Below, one piece after another: positions 28,601 through 34,123 of a DNA stretch of 58,196 nt. The first letter of the stretch is position 1, and the number at the start of each line of letters is the position of its first letter. The notes below the pieces were generated by a model. That model was not told where the DNA came from and made no database searches. It was given only the letters and a program-made list of their open reading frames with translations. Origin of the DNA: a virus. Location of the stretch: positions 1 through 58,196 of IMG/VR virus record IMGVR_UViG_3300007276_000055. The stretch is one strand, 5' to 3'. Made by a program: the position numbers and the translations under genes.

Positions 28601-30193
28601 ATGATGGACTTGTATGCGGCTTTAAACTACAGCCGTAAAAGCAAATCCGAAGCAGACATCATGATCATTCAAGATGCTATGGCTAATCGAAAAGTAGCGC
28701 AGCAGAAAGGATTTAAGTATATGGTGAACTCTATCCTACCTTGGATGAAGGGCGAAAACTTTAAACCGGTAAATATTGAGGGAGTGCACTCTAATGTTTA
28801 TCAAGCCTTAGCTTCTACAGTAGAGAATCGATTATACAACATCGGTGTACAAGATGCTGGGTCCGTCAAAATATTTGGAAAAAAGATTTCATTAAATAAA
28901 CTATCCGACACTATTGCCGGATTCACTGGTTCCGTCATGCTGACCTTCAACTGGCTGTCTGCAGGAGCTTCTGGACTACAGGGTAATATCCTGAACATGT
29001 CGGAAGCTTTTGGAGGCGTTAATATCAACGCGAAGAATATTAAAGCAGCGTACGCTTTGTATGCTGCTGATTTTGGGAATGTCATTGCAGATGCTGGGCG
29101 TGTTGTACATAGAGCTAAGACTAACGCTTTACTCGAGTACTTCAATCCGTCTGGTGCTTATCAAGGATTAGAAAGGCGTTTCTCTCAAAACAATATTATT
29201 CGACAAACAGCCGGTGCTGGTCTACATGCATTAAACTTTACCAACTGGCAGGAGCATCAAGTGCAAGGTACTTTAATGTACGCATTGCTTGATAGTTATG
29301 AAGTAGCTACTAAGTCCGGAGAAACTATGCCTTTACACGAAGCTTTGGTAGTAGCCTCTAATGGTACTATTAGCTTTAATCCTGAAATCTCGCTGTCAGA
29401 TAAGGAAATGAAAAGCTTACTGCTAGAGGCTTTCCGTAAGATTAAAGAAGTTACGAAGCAAAAGCATGGTAATTATGATCCAGCTAACAAAGCAAAAATG
29501 CAGCGAGTTATTGCTGGGCAACAAACTAGTATGCTACGTAAGTGGTTAGTACCAGGAGTACAACATCGCTTTCTCAATCTACGTTCCTTCAGTAAGGACT
29601 TCGAAGACATGGACGCCTACGAGTTAAGTTATAACGAATCTTCTGGGCAATTTCAAGAAGGTATTTACACGACTACTTTAAGATTCTTACGCCAGTACCA
29701 CAAAGAATTATTGGGACTTAAGTTTAAAGTAGCAGGAGCTGCCTGGGACGAGCTTACAGACGTGGAGCGAGGTAATATTCGCCAAACTGTATTTGAAGCT
29801 GGTATGATGGGCGCTACCTATTTAGCTTTTCTTGCTTTCTTATCGTTAGCAGAGGATGACGACGAATGGGCATATGTCCCAGCATTCTTCATGAGAAGAT
29901 TATTTGGAGAACTTAGCTTCTATGTATGGCCGCCAGAGGCTTTCAAGATTTTACATTCGCCTGCAGCGACTGTATCTATGCTCGAGAGATTATCAGTGCT
30001 TGCTGTGCAAGCTATTTATGATATAGGAATGGTAGCTACAGGAGGCGAAGCTACTCGATACGTGCAGAAACCGCACAAGGGGGAATTAAAATTGTGGAGA
30101 CGTACTAAACAAGCTTTACCGATCGCATCTCAATTAGAACGAAACGTTCAGAAGTCTCTGGAGTACCAACGTCGGATGATGGTTAACCAATAA
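25658..30193 (+). CDS. Giant zincin-like internal virion protein
   Basis: This 1511-residue protein overlaps the polymerase gene by ATGA. It has a zincin-like H-E-H-G-H motif at 191-195 within L-L-H-E-H-G-H-I, a long charged coiled-coil region (about 300-950), a Gly/Ala/Ser hydrophobic stretch near 1080-1110 and a strongly hydrophobic helix near 1378-1396 (around T-Y-L-A-F-L-A-F-L). Crass-like phages carry a zincin-like metalloprotease gene beside the polymerase, which supports ejection with it. It may cut cargo proteins or host envelope proteins. It is the last plus-strand gene of the block; the transcript runs toward the tRNA zone and its terminators. Confidence 0.75.
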   Translation: MICPNVNSQEWQHLVTAVGEDLAYYLWDANNGNPMSMTPQGELSPLYDQMLDYTNGNAFAASKLKASAYDIAYLQSNEWRKGAEPKLEVKSNGSLYLVQDVEGVPFYYRIKAPRTTTSLNFNDAASMDAYKAPENEEDFNTKLDMMQKNFAAFDIDLQFEGVNPSIVAINGRIQLNMPYPNILAGKDSLLHEHGHILIEALGGMKDDHIAFARRQLAGTKLEEEVTKMYRSLDQESLDKEIIAQAVGMKAAELFDDLMKQRKWKAWLKVYLNRLKATLGLNHDAVMELSRKLLLDELAYTETDFQADDKVLGTPFEQRQTVEGVLENLMERVQSLYAHWQRFKNTDAIERMGQMIEDMVNFNDIRSAIVYTQNAERTTLRIEKDFEEIEAKLKAGGYITDAEFEKLSHHLKNMQQFAGAFNLIPEIQELLEAGEIEFGKKDLVELDFKAPVKTLGAVDARLKKLDRMYQRIIQEYTVQRHYKDIDIVEKNWGRKFEKEYHKLYRSADRKRLGKEEYDRRKLAFIKEKLGENQATIDAESQQYLRNMLDRHIGYVSDISSLTEWASDPKSITDSVMQIAIKIMDRIDEEVRFEFQQALREPVEAFQKFTAERGNPLNQEELYKGLYEEIDGEKTGFYNGKFLSSFLTNKNVLWNAYAEAKEVDPNGPKELEAKAAFEEWKLENEEQPYTAEFLKRVTENREQFVRTEEYVRLSKEQAKIRKRYIINGSFAYDRLTPVDKEAWDANEAALKVEREVTKAENKTVQEEFFKLWKFVETARYEKVKDEKLLEGTEAYNEWYVANHDKGKAKPAWTKLVPKSDANNNPNYREHYTTPKSQWLNPAWGNMKQMMENENSSAGQMLKFLKENANRVDKEYAGKSHRRKYLTNDAMDDLIGIPKAEKQTIERIAESGVRAVFWEGLKDKLQKRSTDTDLEMETMDNPEWEKFVKVVVDENHKVKRFIPIYFRNSLANKADQSYDLLSLEMMDLYAALNYSRKSKSEADIMIIQDAMANRKVAQQKGFKYMVNSILPWMKGENFKPVNIEGVHSNVYQALASTVENRLYNIGVQDAGSVKIFGKKISLNKLSDTIAGFTGSVMLTFNWLSAGASGLQGNILNMSEAFGGVNINAKNIKAAYALYAADFGNVIADAGRVVHRAKTNALLEYFNPSGAYQGLERRFSQNNIIRQTAGAGLHALNFTNWQEHQVQGTLMYALLDSYEVATKSGETMPLHEALVVASNGTISFNPEISLSDKEMKSLLLEAFRKIKEVTKQKHGNYDPANKAKMQRVIAGQQTSMLRKWLVPGVQHRFLNLRSFSKDFEDMDAYELSYNESSGQFQEGIYTTTLRFLRQYHKELLGLKFKVAGAAWDELTDVERGNIRQTVFEAGMMGATYLAFLAFLSLAEDDDEWAYVPAFFMRRLFGELSFYVWPPEAFKILHSPAATVSMLERLSVLAVQAIYDIGMVATGGEATRYVQKPHKGELKLWRRTKQALPIASQLERNVQKSLEYQRRMMVNQ

Positions 30194-30264
30194 GAAACGA
30201 GTGGCAGTACTTTAGCCTGGCTGTGTTTACGAACCTCACTCATTAATGCTTGCACTCTATTTAG

Positions 30265-30338
30265 CACGAGAGGTAAGACTCAAACTTACAACCTTCGGTT
30301 TTGCAGACCACTGCCTACATCCCCTCGGCCACACTGAC
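30265..30338 (-). tRNA. tRNA-Cys (GCA), acceptor stem weak
   Basis: On the minus strand the arms are in order: a GCC/GGC D stem with a GG-containing loop, anticodon loop CTGCAAA (GCA) and a perfect five-pair T stem GTAAG/CTTAC with loop TTTGAGT. The acceptor is poor: of seven positions about three are Watson-Crick, two are G.T and two (T6.T67, C3.C70) are mismatched. The discriminator base reads G, whereas bacterial tRNA-Cys usually has U. It may be decayed or wrongly ended by my reading. No CCA is encoded. Confidence 0.55.
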
Positions 30339-30351
30339 TTGTTTAAAACAA

Positions 30352-30379
30352 AAAAGGCCCTCATTTCTGAGAGCCCTTT
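30352..30379. terminator. Bidirectional-looking terminator hairpin
   Basis: AAAAGGCCCTCA and TGAGAGCCCTTT pair over 12 positions (two G.T) around a four-base loop. Read on the minus strand it is followed by a T run, so it would end tRNA transcripts; on the plus strand it is followed by TTTCT and may stop read-through from the 1511-residue gene. The stretch between it and tRNA-Met (30386-30498) holds no gene that I can support. Confidence 0.65.
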
Positions 30380-30498
30380 CTGTCCTATGTGCTTACCTAA
30401 ATTGCTTCGTTAGCGACAATGACGGTCAGGGCCCTCTGTAGAGACGGCTATTCTAAACCACTTATTAATCGCTGTACATTTCATAATCGTACTATTAG

Positions 30499-30580
30499 TT
30501 GCGGGAGAGGGACTTGAACCCTCGAGGCCAAAGGCGGTGGGTTATGAGCCCACTGAGATACCAACTTCTCGCACCCCGCA
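30499..30580 (-). tRNA. tRNA-Met (CAT), initiator-like, with enlarged variable region
   Basis: The minus strand shows acceptor TGCGGGG/TCCCGCA, anticodon loop CTCATAA (CAT) and a perfect T stem GAGGG/CCCTC with loop TTCAAGT. The anticodon stem GTGGG/CCCAC has the three G:C pairs at 29-31:39-41 that mark initiator tRNAs, and the 5' end TGCGGGGTG closely follows bacterial tRNA-fMet. Position 1:72 is T:A here, not the usual C.A mismatch. The variable region is about 13 bases with a small GCC-AAA-GGC hairpin instead of five bases. It has its own promoter-like sequence. No CCA is encoded. Confidence 0.75.
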
Positions 30581-30589
30581 ATAAGTGGA

Positions 30590-30622
30590 CAAAGTTAGTG
30601 TAAAATAATCCACAGTACCAAA
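30590..30622 (-). promoter_or_regulatory. Bacteroidota promoter for tRNA-Met
   Basis: On the minus strand TTTG (30619-30622) is followed by a 21-base spacer and TAACTTTG (30590-30597), matching TTTG-N19-21-TAnnTTTG exactly. The -7 box ends nine bases before the tRNA 5' end, leaving a short leader for RNase P. It is the best-formed promoter I find in the window and would drive tRNA-Met and tRNA-Cys. Confidence 0.65.
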
Positions 30623-30642
30623 CTTTTTATTACTAATCTGCA

Positions 30643-30730
30643 GAGAAAAGTGGCTCCGACCCACATCCAAGGATTACTCGGACCAGCTGCTTAGCAGGCA
30701 GTGCCTATACTCCAGGTAGGTTTACTTTCT
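30643..30730 (-). tRNA. tRNA-Ser (GCT), degenerate in parts
   Basis: The 88-base length, long variable arm and anticodon loop CTGCTAA (GCT) between CTGC and GCAG identify a serine tRNA. The D stem CCTA/TAGG pairs, and the acceptor AGAAAG/TTTTCT pairs with one G.T. The T stem is four pairs (GTGG/CCAC) and the T loop reads GTCGGAG rather than the usual TTCRANN. The gene may be partly decayed or have an unusual fold. Confidence 0.6.
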
Positions 30731-30736
30731 ATTTTG

Positions 30737-30806
30737 TGAGATAGCAGAGACTTAAACTCCGCAAGGTTAAAGGGTTACAATCTCGACCAGTATCTTTTTA
30801 TATCCC
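30737..30806 (-). tRNA. Short tRNA-like element, possible tRNA-Thr (TGT)
   Basis: The acceptor GGGATA/TATCTC (six pairs, one G.T) and T arm CGGAG/CTCTG with loop TTTAAGT are clear, and a loop ATTGTAA would give anticodon TGT. Total length is only about 70 bases: the D arm is very short and the anticodon stem has only two good pairs. It lies seven bases upstream of tRNA-Ser in the same direction. It is either a decaying tRNA or a tRNA-like element. Confidence 0.3.
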
Positions 30807-30811
30807 GTATG

Positions 30812-30898
30812 AAAAACGGTAGTATTCTACCCTTTTCGGTTATTTTTAGGCGCATCACAGGAAAAATGGGCGCAAATCGGTATTATCCTACCGTTTTT
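30812..30898. repeat. Long imperfect inverted repeat
   Basis: The arm at 30812-30831 and the reverse complement of 30879-30898 agree at 17 of 20 positions, starting with eleven exact bases AAAAACGGTAG. The 47 bases between hold T-rich and GGCGC-containing sequence without a reading frame. It stands between the Thr-like and Leu tRNA genes. It could be a structured RNA, a processing signal or a recombination scar. Its function is not known to me. Confidence 0.6.
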
Positions 30899-30899
30899 G

Positions 30900-30980
30900 A
30901 ACTCTAGGTGGGAGTCGAACTCACAACCTAAAAGAGCATGAGCCTAAATCATGTGCGTGAACCAATTTCGCCACACGCCT
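30900..30980 (-). tRNA. tRNA-Leu (TAG), acceptor stem poorly paired
   Basis: The D arm (TGGCGAAATTGG...CGC) is leucine-like, the anticodon stem CATGA/TCATG is perfect and the loop TTTAGGC gives anticodon TAG. The T arm GTGAG/CCCAC has an A.C mismatch at the fourth pair with loop TTCGACT. The seven-base acceptor halves AGGCGTG and CTAGAGT pair badly; a shifted TAGG/CCTA pairing is possible. A near copy of the 5' D-arm sequence (TATGGCGAAATAGG) lies just upstream. A terminator hairpin stands 21 bases upstream, so how the gene is transcribed is unclear. Confidence 0.55.
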
Positions 30981-30999
30981 ATTTCGCCATACGGGCATA

Positions 31000-31034
31000 A
31001 AAAAACCTCTCGCTGTTTCCAGGAGAGGTTTTGT
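31000..31034 (-). terminator. Rho-independent terminator of the minus-strand block
   Basis: AAAACCTCTC (31002-31011) pairs perfectly with GAGAGGTTTT (31023-31032) over ten bases around an 11-base loop. On the minus strand the stem is followed by seven T. It would end transcription of the genes that read leftward from 31629 and above. Confidence 0.8.
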
Positions 31035-31057
31035 GTTTGATCAAAAACAATGTTTTG

Positions 31058-31117
31058 TTCTACACCATAGCTCCCCTGTTACCATTGCTGGTCAGTAACG
31101 AACTATAGAGCGTAGAA
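31058..31117 (-). ncRNA. Candidate structured RNA in the 3' untranslated region
   Basis: The 60 bases begin and end with TTCTAC and GTAGAA (six pairs), with inner CTC/GAG and GTTAC/GTAAC pairings, which gives an extended two-level hairpin. It lies between the stop codon at 31150 and the terminator and holds no reading frame or tRNA arms. It may be a 3' UTR stability element or small RNA. The strand follows that of the flanking transcript. Confidence 0.3.
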
Positions 31118-31149
31118 TTTCTCATGAGGGCAAAAATAGTAAAAACTAT

Positions 31150-31629
31150 TTAAACTATAATACCTAAAGCCACCCTTGGGTGTAATTTTAATGCCGTTTC
31201 ACATTGACCCTTAGTAGCCATAAGCGCTTTTTTAAGGTTATCAGGCAAATGTTCTGGGTGATTTTCCATGCCGTGTGAGATAAACATCATGTTACATCCG
31301 ATGTGTCCGATATGAGGAAGACTACTTTCAGGATCCAAGTATTCACCGTTTTGCAATGCTACAATATGCCTCAAGAGACTATCTAGCAATTGGTTAAACG
31401 GGAAGCCATCTTTCCACTGGTCTCGACCACTACGGATCACTTTCAGGTTTTTAGCCTCATTCGGTGTAATGTCGACACCTTGTACTTCTTTTCCTTCCTT
31501 ATCTTCGAAGACTGAGTATTTGTGCGCTCCATAAGCTAGCACATCCGCCACAGGCTTTAGACTTTCCATATCGATATAGCTGTACTGGGTTTTACCAGTA
31601 TTGTATCTTAAGGCTTCCTTAGAACTCAT
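31150..31629 (-). CDS. dATP/dGTP diphosphohydrolase N-terminal-like protein (DUF5664)
   Basis: The 159-residue product has the family pattern R-Y-N-x-G-K near the start (residues 8-13), Y-G-A-H-K-Y (33-38), a central L-L-R-H-I-V-A-L segment, then G-E-Y-L-D-P-E-S and H-I-G-H-I-G-C-N. This matches the DUF5664 family, now described as the dATP/dGTP diphosphohydrolase N-terminal domain, which occurs widely in phages. It would act on purine dNTPs and alter the dNTP pool. It overlaps the gene upstream by 11 bases and is the last gene before the block terminator. Activity is known only by family name. Confidence 0.75.
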   Translation of the reverse strand: MSSKEALRYNTGKTQYSYIDMESLKPVADVLAYGAHKYSVFEDKEGKEVQGVDITPNEAKNLKVIRSGRDQWKDGFPFNQLLDSLLRHIVALQNGEYLDPESSLPHIGHIGCNMMFISHGMENHPEHLPDNLKKALMATKGQCETALKLHPRVALGIIV

Positions 31630-32215
31630 CGAGTAGTTTTTGAATCTTAGATTGTTTAACTCCGAACATAGAATCCGCCATCAATGCGCCCAAGTCTGCA
31701 CGTAATCCGTAGTACTTTTTCTCCAACGCTTTGTCTACACAAGGTTCATTCAACGCTGCTTTAAGCATTGCGTTATCTGCTGTAAGCTCCCTGTTTTTGA
31801 TCCTAAGTTCTTTGACTTTTTTGTAAGCTATAGCTTTAGTGGTGTTGTTTTCTAAAGCGGCGCTAAACGCAATTTCAGCTTTGTGTAATTTGTCTCGAGC
31901 TTCTTTAACTTGGGACTTAAATTCTTCAAACTTTTTTCGATACAGAGCAGTTAATTTTTTGTCTTGAATTACGACATACTTTTTATCGACTATTGTATCT
32001 CGAGTAGGATAACCATAAAATCTCTGATACGTTTGTACGGGTTCTTGTTTTACAACGATTTTAAGGCTGTCTAGTTTATCAGGATCTACGTCAGGTAATT
32101 TAGCACGATTGTCTGCTTGTACTACTACTCGCTTAAAATCCAGAAGAGTATTATACTCCTCTAAAGGAATCTTGACAAAACTTTTAATTTTGTCTTCTTT
32201 CGATTTGGTACTCAT
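31619..32215 (-). CDS. Hypothetical coiled-coil protein
   Basis: A 198-residue, very Lys/Glu-rich protein with a long predicted coiled coil from about residue 90 to 160 and the C-terminal sequence I-Q-K-L-L-D-E-F. No enzyme motif, signal peptide or membrane segment is seen. It starts just after (on the minus strand) the tRNA-Arg gene and overlaps the diphosphohydrolase-like gene by 11 bases, so the two are translated together. I do not recognise the family. Confidence 0.65.
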   Translation of the reverse strand: MSTKSKEDKIKSFVKIPLEEYNTLLDFKRVVVQADNRAKLPDVDPDKLDSLKIVVKQEPVQTYQRFYGYPTRDTIVDKKYVVIQDKKLTALYRKKFEEFKSQVKEARDKLHKAEIAFSAALENNTTKAIAYKKVKELRIKNRELTADNAMLKAALNEPCVDKALEKKYYGLRADLGALMADSMFGVKQSKIQKLLDEF

Positions 32216-32242
32216 ATAAGTAATTTAAAATTAGAAAATTAG

Positions 32243-32314
32243 CAGTCTTAGAAGGATTTGAACCCTCATTTCCTGGTCCGTAGCCAGGTGTTTTGTCCGT
32301 TAAACTATGGGACT
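32243..32314 (-). tRNA. tRNA-Arg (ACG)
   Basis: The anticodon stem CCTGG/CCAGG is perfect with loop CTACGGA (ACG), the D stem GTTT/AAAC pairs and the T stem GAGGG/CCTTC pairs with one G.T around loop TTCAAAT. In the acceptor AGTCCCA/TAAGACT five pairs hold but positions 5:68 and 6:67 are both C.A. The discriminator is G. A34 would need conversion to inosine by TadA to read the CGN box. No CCA is encoded. Confidence 0.8.
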
Positions 32315-32320
32315 AATTAG

Positions 32321-32395
32321 GGAGTCTATTGGGATTCGAATCCAAGTTACCTGCACCACAAGCAGGCGTGTTAGACCAACTACACTATAGACTCC
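32321..32395 (-). tRNA. tRNA-His (GTG)
   Basis: The acceptor GAGTCTA/TAGACTC is perfect, and an extra G at -1 faces C73, the histidine identity pair. The D stem GTGT/ACAC and the anticodon stem CCTGC/GCAGG are perfect, and the loop TTGTGGT gives GTG. The T stem TTGGA/CCCAA pairs except for A53.C61, where nearly all tRNAs have G:C. It lies seven bases from tRNA-Arg, so the two are co-transcribed. Confidence 0.88.
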
Positions 32396-32403
32396 ATGTG
32401 CTT

Positions 32404-32769
32404 TTAATAAGGAGTGATGATCCGCTTAAGCTTGTAATGCCGTGCAAGTTTAATCATACTTTCTGTGCCTTTACTTCGGCCGTTCCAAAATATGATAGCT
32501 CTTTGGGCATAGCGAGCCATTTCACCATTCCGTATTATACCTCCTGCTTTTGGAAACGTATTCCAATCAGCGGGAAATTGTGTCAGTTTGTAATCTTTCT
32601 CCTTTGCGTACTGCTCTCCAAGTTTGTCAGCTCCGCGTGCGGTACCACTAACAATCTCAATAGTGTGAGTTTTCTTGAACTTACGTAAAGCTTTGTCACA
32701 AACTTGTTTAAGCAGGGAGTAGTCTTCAAAATCTCTGCCCCCTGCGATGATCACTTTTAAGTGTTTCAT
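32404..32769 (-). CDS. SLOG-domain protein (DUF2493/YspA-like)
   Basis: The 121-residue protein has the nucleotide-binding pattern of the small DUF2493 (YspA, cpYpsA-related SLOG) family: I-I-A-G-G-R-D-F (residues 7-14), V-S-G-T-A-R-G-A-D (about 40-48), P-A-D-W, A-G-G-I-I-R-N-G-E-M and W-N-G-R-S-K-G-T. SLOG proteins bind nucleotides or nucleotide-derived ligands, including ADP-ribose-related ones in some defence contexts; the phage versions have no settled role. It is ATGA-coupled to the DNA ligase gene. Confidence 0.8.
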   Translation of the reverse strand: MKHLKVIIAGGRDFEDYSLLKQVCDKALRKFKKTHTIEIVSGTARGADKLGEQYAKEKDYKLTQFPADWNTFPKAGGIIRNGEMARYAQRAIIFWNGRSKGTESMIKLARHYKLKRIITPY

Positions 32770-33803
32770 TTGTCTAGTCTTACTCCGATGAATACGGGGA
32801 ACCTAGGTAACCCATCATCAGTCTCTTCAAAGTATCGAATCTCTGCAGTCTGGCCTATGATGCTATGATCGAGAAGTAATTCTCTTCGTGCAGTATGAGA
32901 CATTTTCGGCGTAGCCTTGAAAGATTTACCGTTGTGTTCACATACTACGACAGCTTGGTCAGGTCTCGCCTCCATAGGAACTAGTCCTACAATCTTACAT
33001 GCGAGATCTTTGAAGTCCTTATACTTTAGCAAATTCGAAGAACGGCCGTTAAGTTTATATCCTGCAGTTCCCCATCGAACGATACTACCTTCATAACCAT
33101 CGTTTAAGAATTTTGCATGATAGTGATCAAGCTCTTCTTTACTATTAATTAGGTACGTAGGAACTATTTCAACCGTGTCGTAATCTTCTACAATTTCTGC
33201 CAGTCGTTTATACCGAGTAAAGAAAGGCTCATCAGAGACCAAGTCGTATACATGAAACTTCACGCTTTCAGACTCTTCACCACGATACTTTTTGATGAGC
33301 TTCATATTCTCTTGGAATGAAATTCCATGAGCGTAAAGCTCCCCATCTAGAATCTGATGCGTAGAATCCATGATGTCATTAACGATGTGGTCCATGGTTT
33401 CAATTTTTCCGCCAGTGCGAGATGTCAAAGAACGTTTGCTGTACAATGCACGCATACCATCTAATTTAGGCTGTACGAAACATGGGTACTCTACTTTTTT
33501 AACTTCCTTATCGAAAGACTTAGCTAACATCGGAAGAATTACTGTGGTATTCTCAGCTTCTTCTTGCGTTCGAAAGTAATCTTCCTTCAGCTTCTCGGTT
33601 ATTTTAGAGTTCATTTGTAGAACAGCTTGCTCCGTACCAGTAGTCTCGTTCGCTCGACCAACGTTTTTAGGCGTTGCGGTTTTACGACTTTCAGCATGTT
33701 TTCCATCGATGAGGCCATACTGTTCGATAATTTCGTCTCCTGTAGTGGAGATCTTCCAGACTCTAATTTTTCCTTTAGAGTCTTTCTTAAATAGTTGTGT
33801 CAT
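32766..33803 (-). CDS. ATP-dependent DNA ligase
   Basis: The 345-residue enzyme has the adenylation motif Q-P-K-L-D-G-M-R with Lys113 as the AMP acceptor, then S-R-T-G-G (motif III-like), L-D-G-E-L-Y (IV), and E-G-S-I-V-R and L-L-K-Y-K-D (V region), with an OB-type C-terminus. The first 60 residues look like the WGR-like region found before many phage ligases. It seals nicks in replication. I placed the start at ATG 33803; the frame stays open to 33917 but that extension lacks family similarity and overlaps the divergent plus-strand lipoprotein gene. Confidence 0.9.
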   Translation of the reverse strand: MTQLFKKDSKGKIRVWKISTTGDEIIEQYGLIDGKHAESRKTATPKNVGRANETTGTEQAVLQMNSKITEKLKEDYFRTQEEAENTTVILPMLAKSFDKEVKKVEYPCFVQPKLDGMRALYSKRSLTSRTGGKIETMDHIVNDIMDSTHQILDGELYAHGISFQENMKLIKKYRGEESESVKFHVYDLVSDEPFFTRYKRLAEIVEDYDTVEIVPTYLINSKEELDHYHAKFLNDGYEGSIVRWGTAGYKLNGRSSNLLKYKDFKDLACKIVGLVPMEARPDQAVVVCEHNGKSFKATPKMSHTARRELLLDHSIIGQTAEIRYFEETDDGLPRFPVFIGVRLDK

Positions 33804-33813
33804 TAAATTTAGG

Positions 33814-33844
33814 TTTAAAGGATTATAAAAAACTTGTACCTTAG
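33814..33844 (+). promoter_or_regulatory. Promoter-like sequence for the lone plus-strand gene
   Basis: TTTA (33814-33817) and TACCTTAG (33837-33844) are spaced by 19 bases and each differs by one base from TTTG and TAnnTTTG. The box ends three bases before the ATG at 33848. A gene on the opposite strand to all its neighbours needs its own promoter, which makes this weak match more credible. Confidence 0.4.
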
Positions 33845-33847
33845 TAC

Positions 33848-34123
33848 ATGCAAAAATTGATTTTTCTTCTATTGTTTCTAACAGCCTGCTTTCCAGAAGG
33901 TTATATAACAACCCCAAGCCCCTCTATAGAGAACTCTGGAGACAGAACTTTATGGTCCTGCAGTTCAAGACCTGGAGTAGTCCTTGAAAAAATAGAAACA
34001 GATAGGTACATGCTTATGCGTAGATCCATATCAGGAGAGTGGAAGAATATTCGAGAGTATTATATTCCCGACAATAGTTTACCAGCTTCTGCTTACGGTA
34101 TTCTGAATTGTTTTAACGACTAG
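33848..34123 (+). CDS. Small lipoprotein, only plus-strand gene in the early block
   Basis: The 91-residue product starts M-Q-K-L-I-F-L-L-L-F with lipobox L-T-A-C (Cys14), a clear lipoprotein signal peptide. The mature part is about 78 residues with W-S-C-S-S and a final L-N-C-F-N-D. It stands alone on the plus strand between minus-strand ligase and dCMP deaminase genes and overlaps the end of the latter by 11 bases. Phage lipoproteins placed alone like this often change the surface of the infected cell, for example in superinfection exclusion; that role here is inference. Confidence 0.75.
   Translation: MQKLIFLLLFLTACFPEGYITTPSPSIENSGDRTLWSCSSRPGVVLEKIETDRYMLMRRSISGEWKNIREYYIPDNSLPASAYGILNCFND

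Noticed and set aside
30194-30264. Possible tRNA remnant after the last plus-strand gene
   Set aside because: A GTTCG-like loop is seen on the minus strand but without matching stems; nothing else is visible there.
30386-30498. Possible further tRNA between tRNA-Cys and tRNA-Met
   Set aside because: A TTCTAAA loop and an AGGGCCCT palindrome are present, but no acceptor, D and anticodon arms can be placed together.
31150-31629. Evidence for a 2-aminoadenine (Z) genome
   Set aside because: Only the diphosphohydrolase-like gene hints at this; no PurZ or DatZ gene is visible and the polymerase alone is not diagnostic.
32329-32688. Plus-strand frame of 119 codons
   Set aside because: It lies antisense to tRNA-His and the SLOG gene, both well supported on the minus strand.
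33804-33917. N-terminal extension of the DNA ligase
   Set aside because: The extra 38 residues have no ligase similarity and overlap the divergent lipoprotein gene; ATG 33803 fits better.
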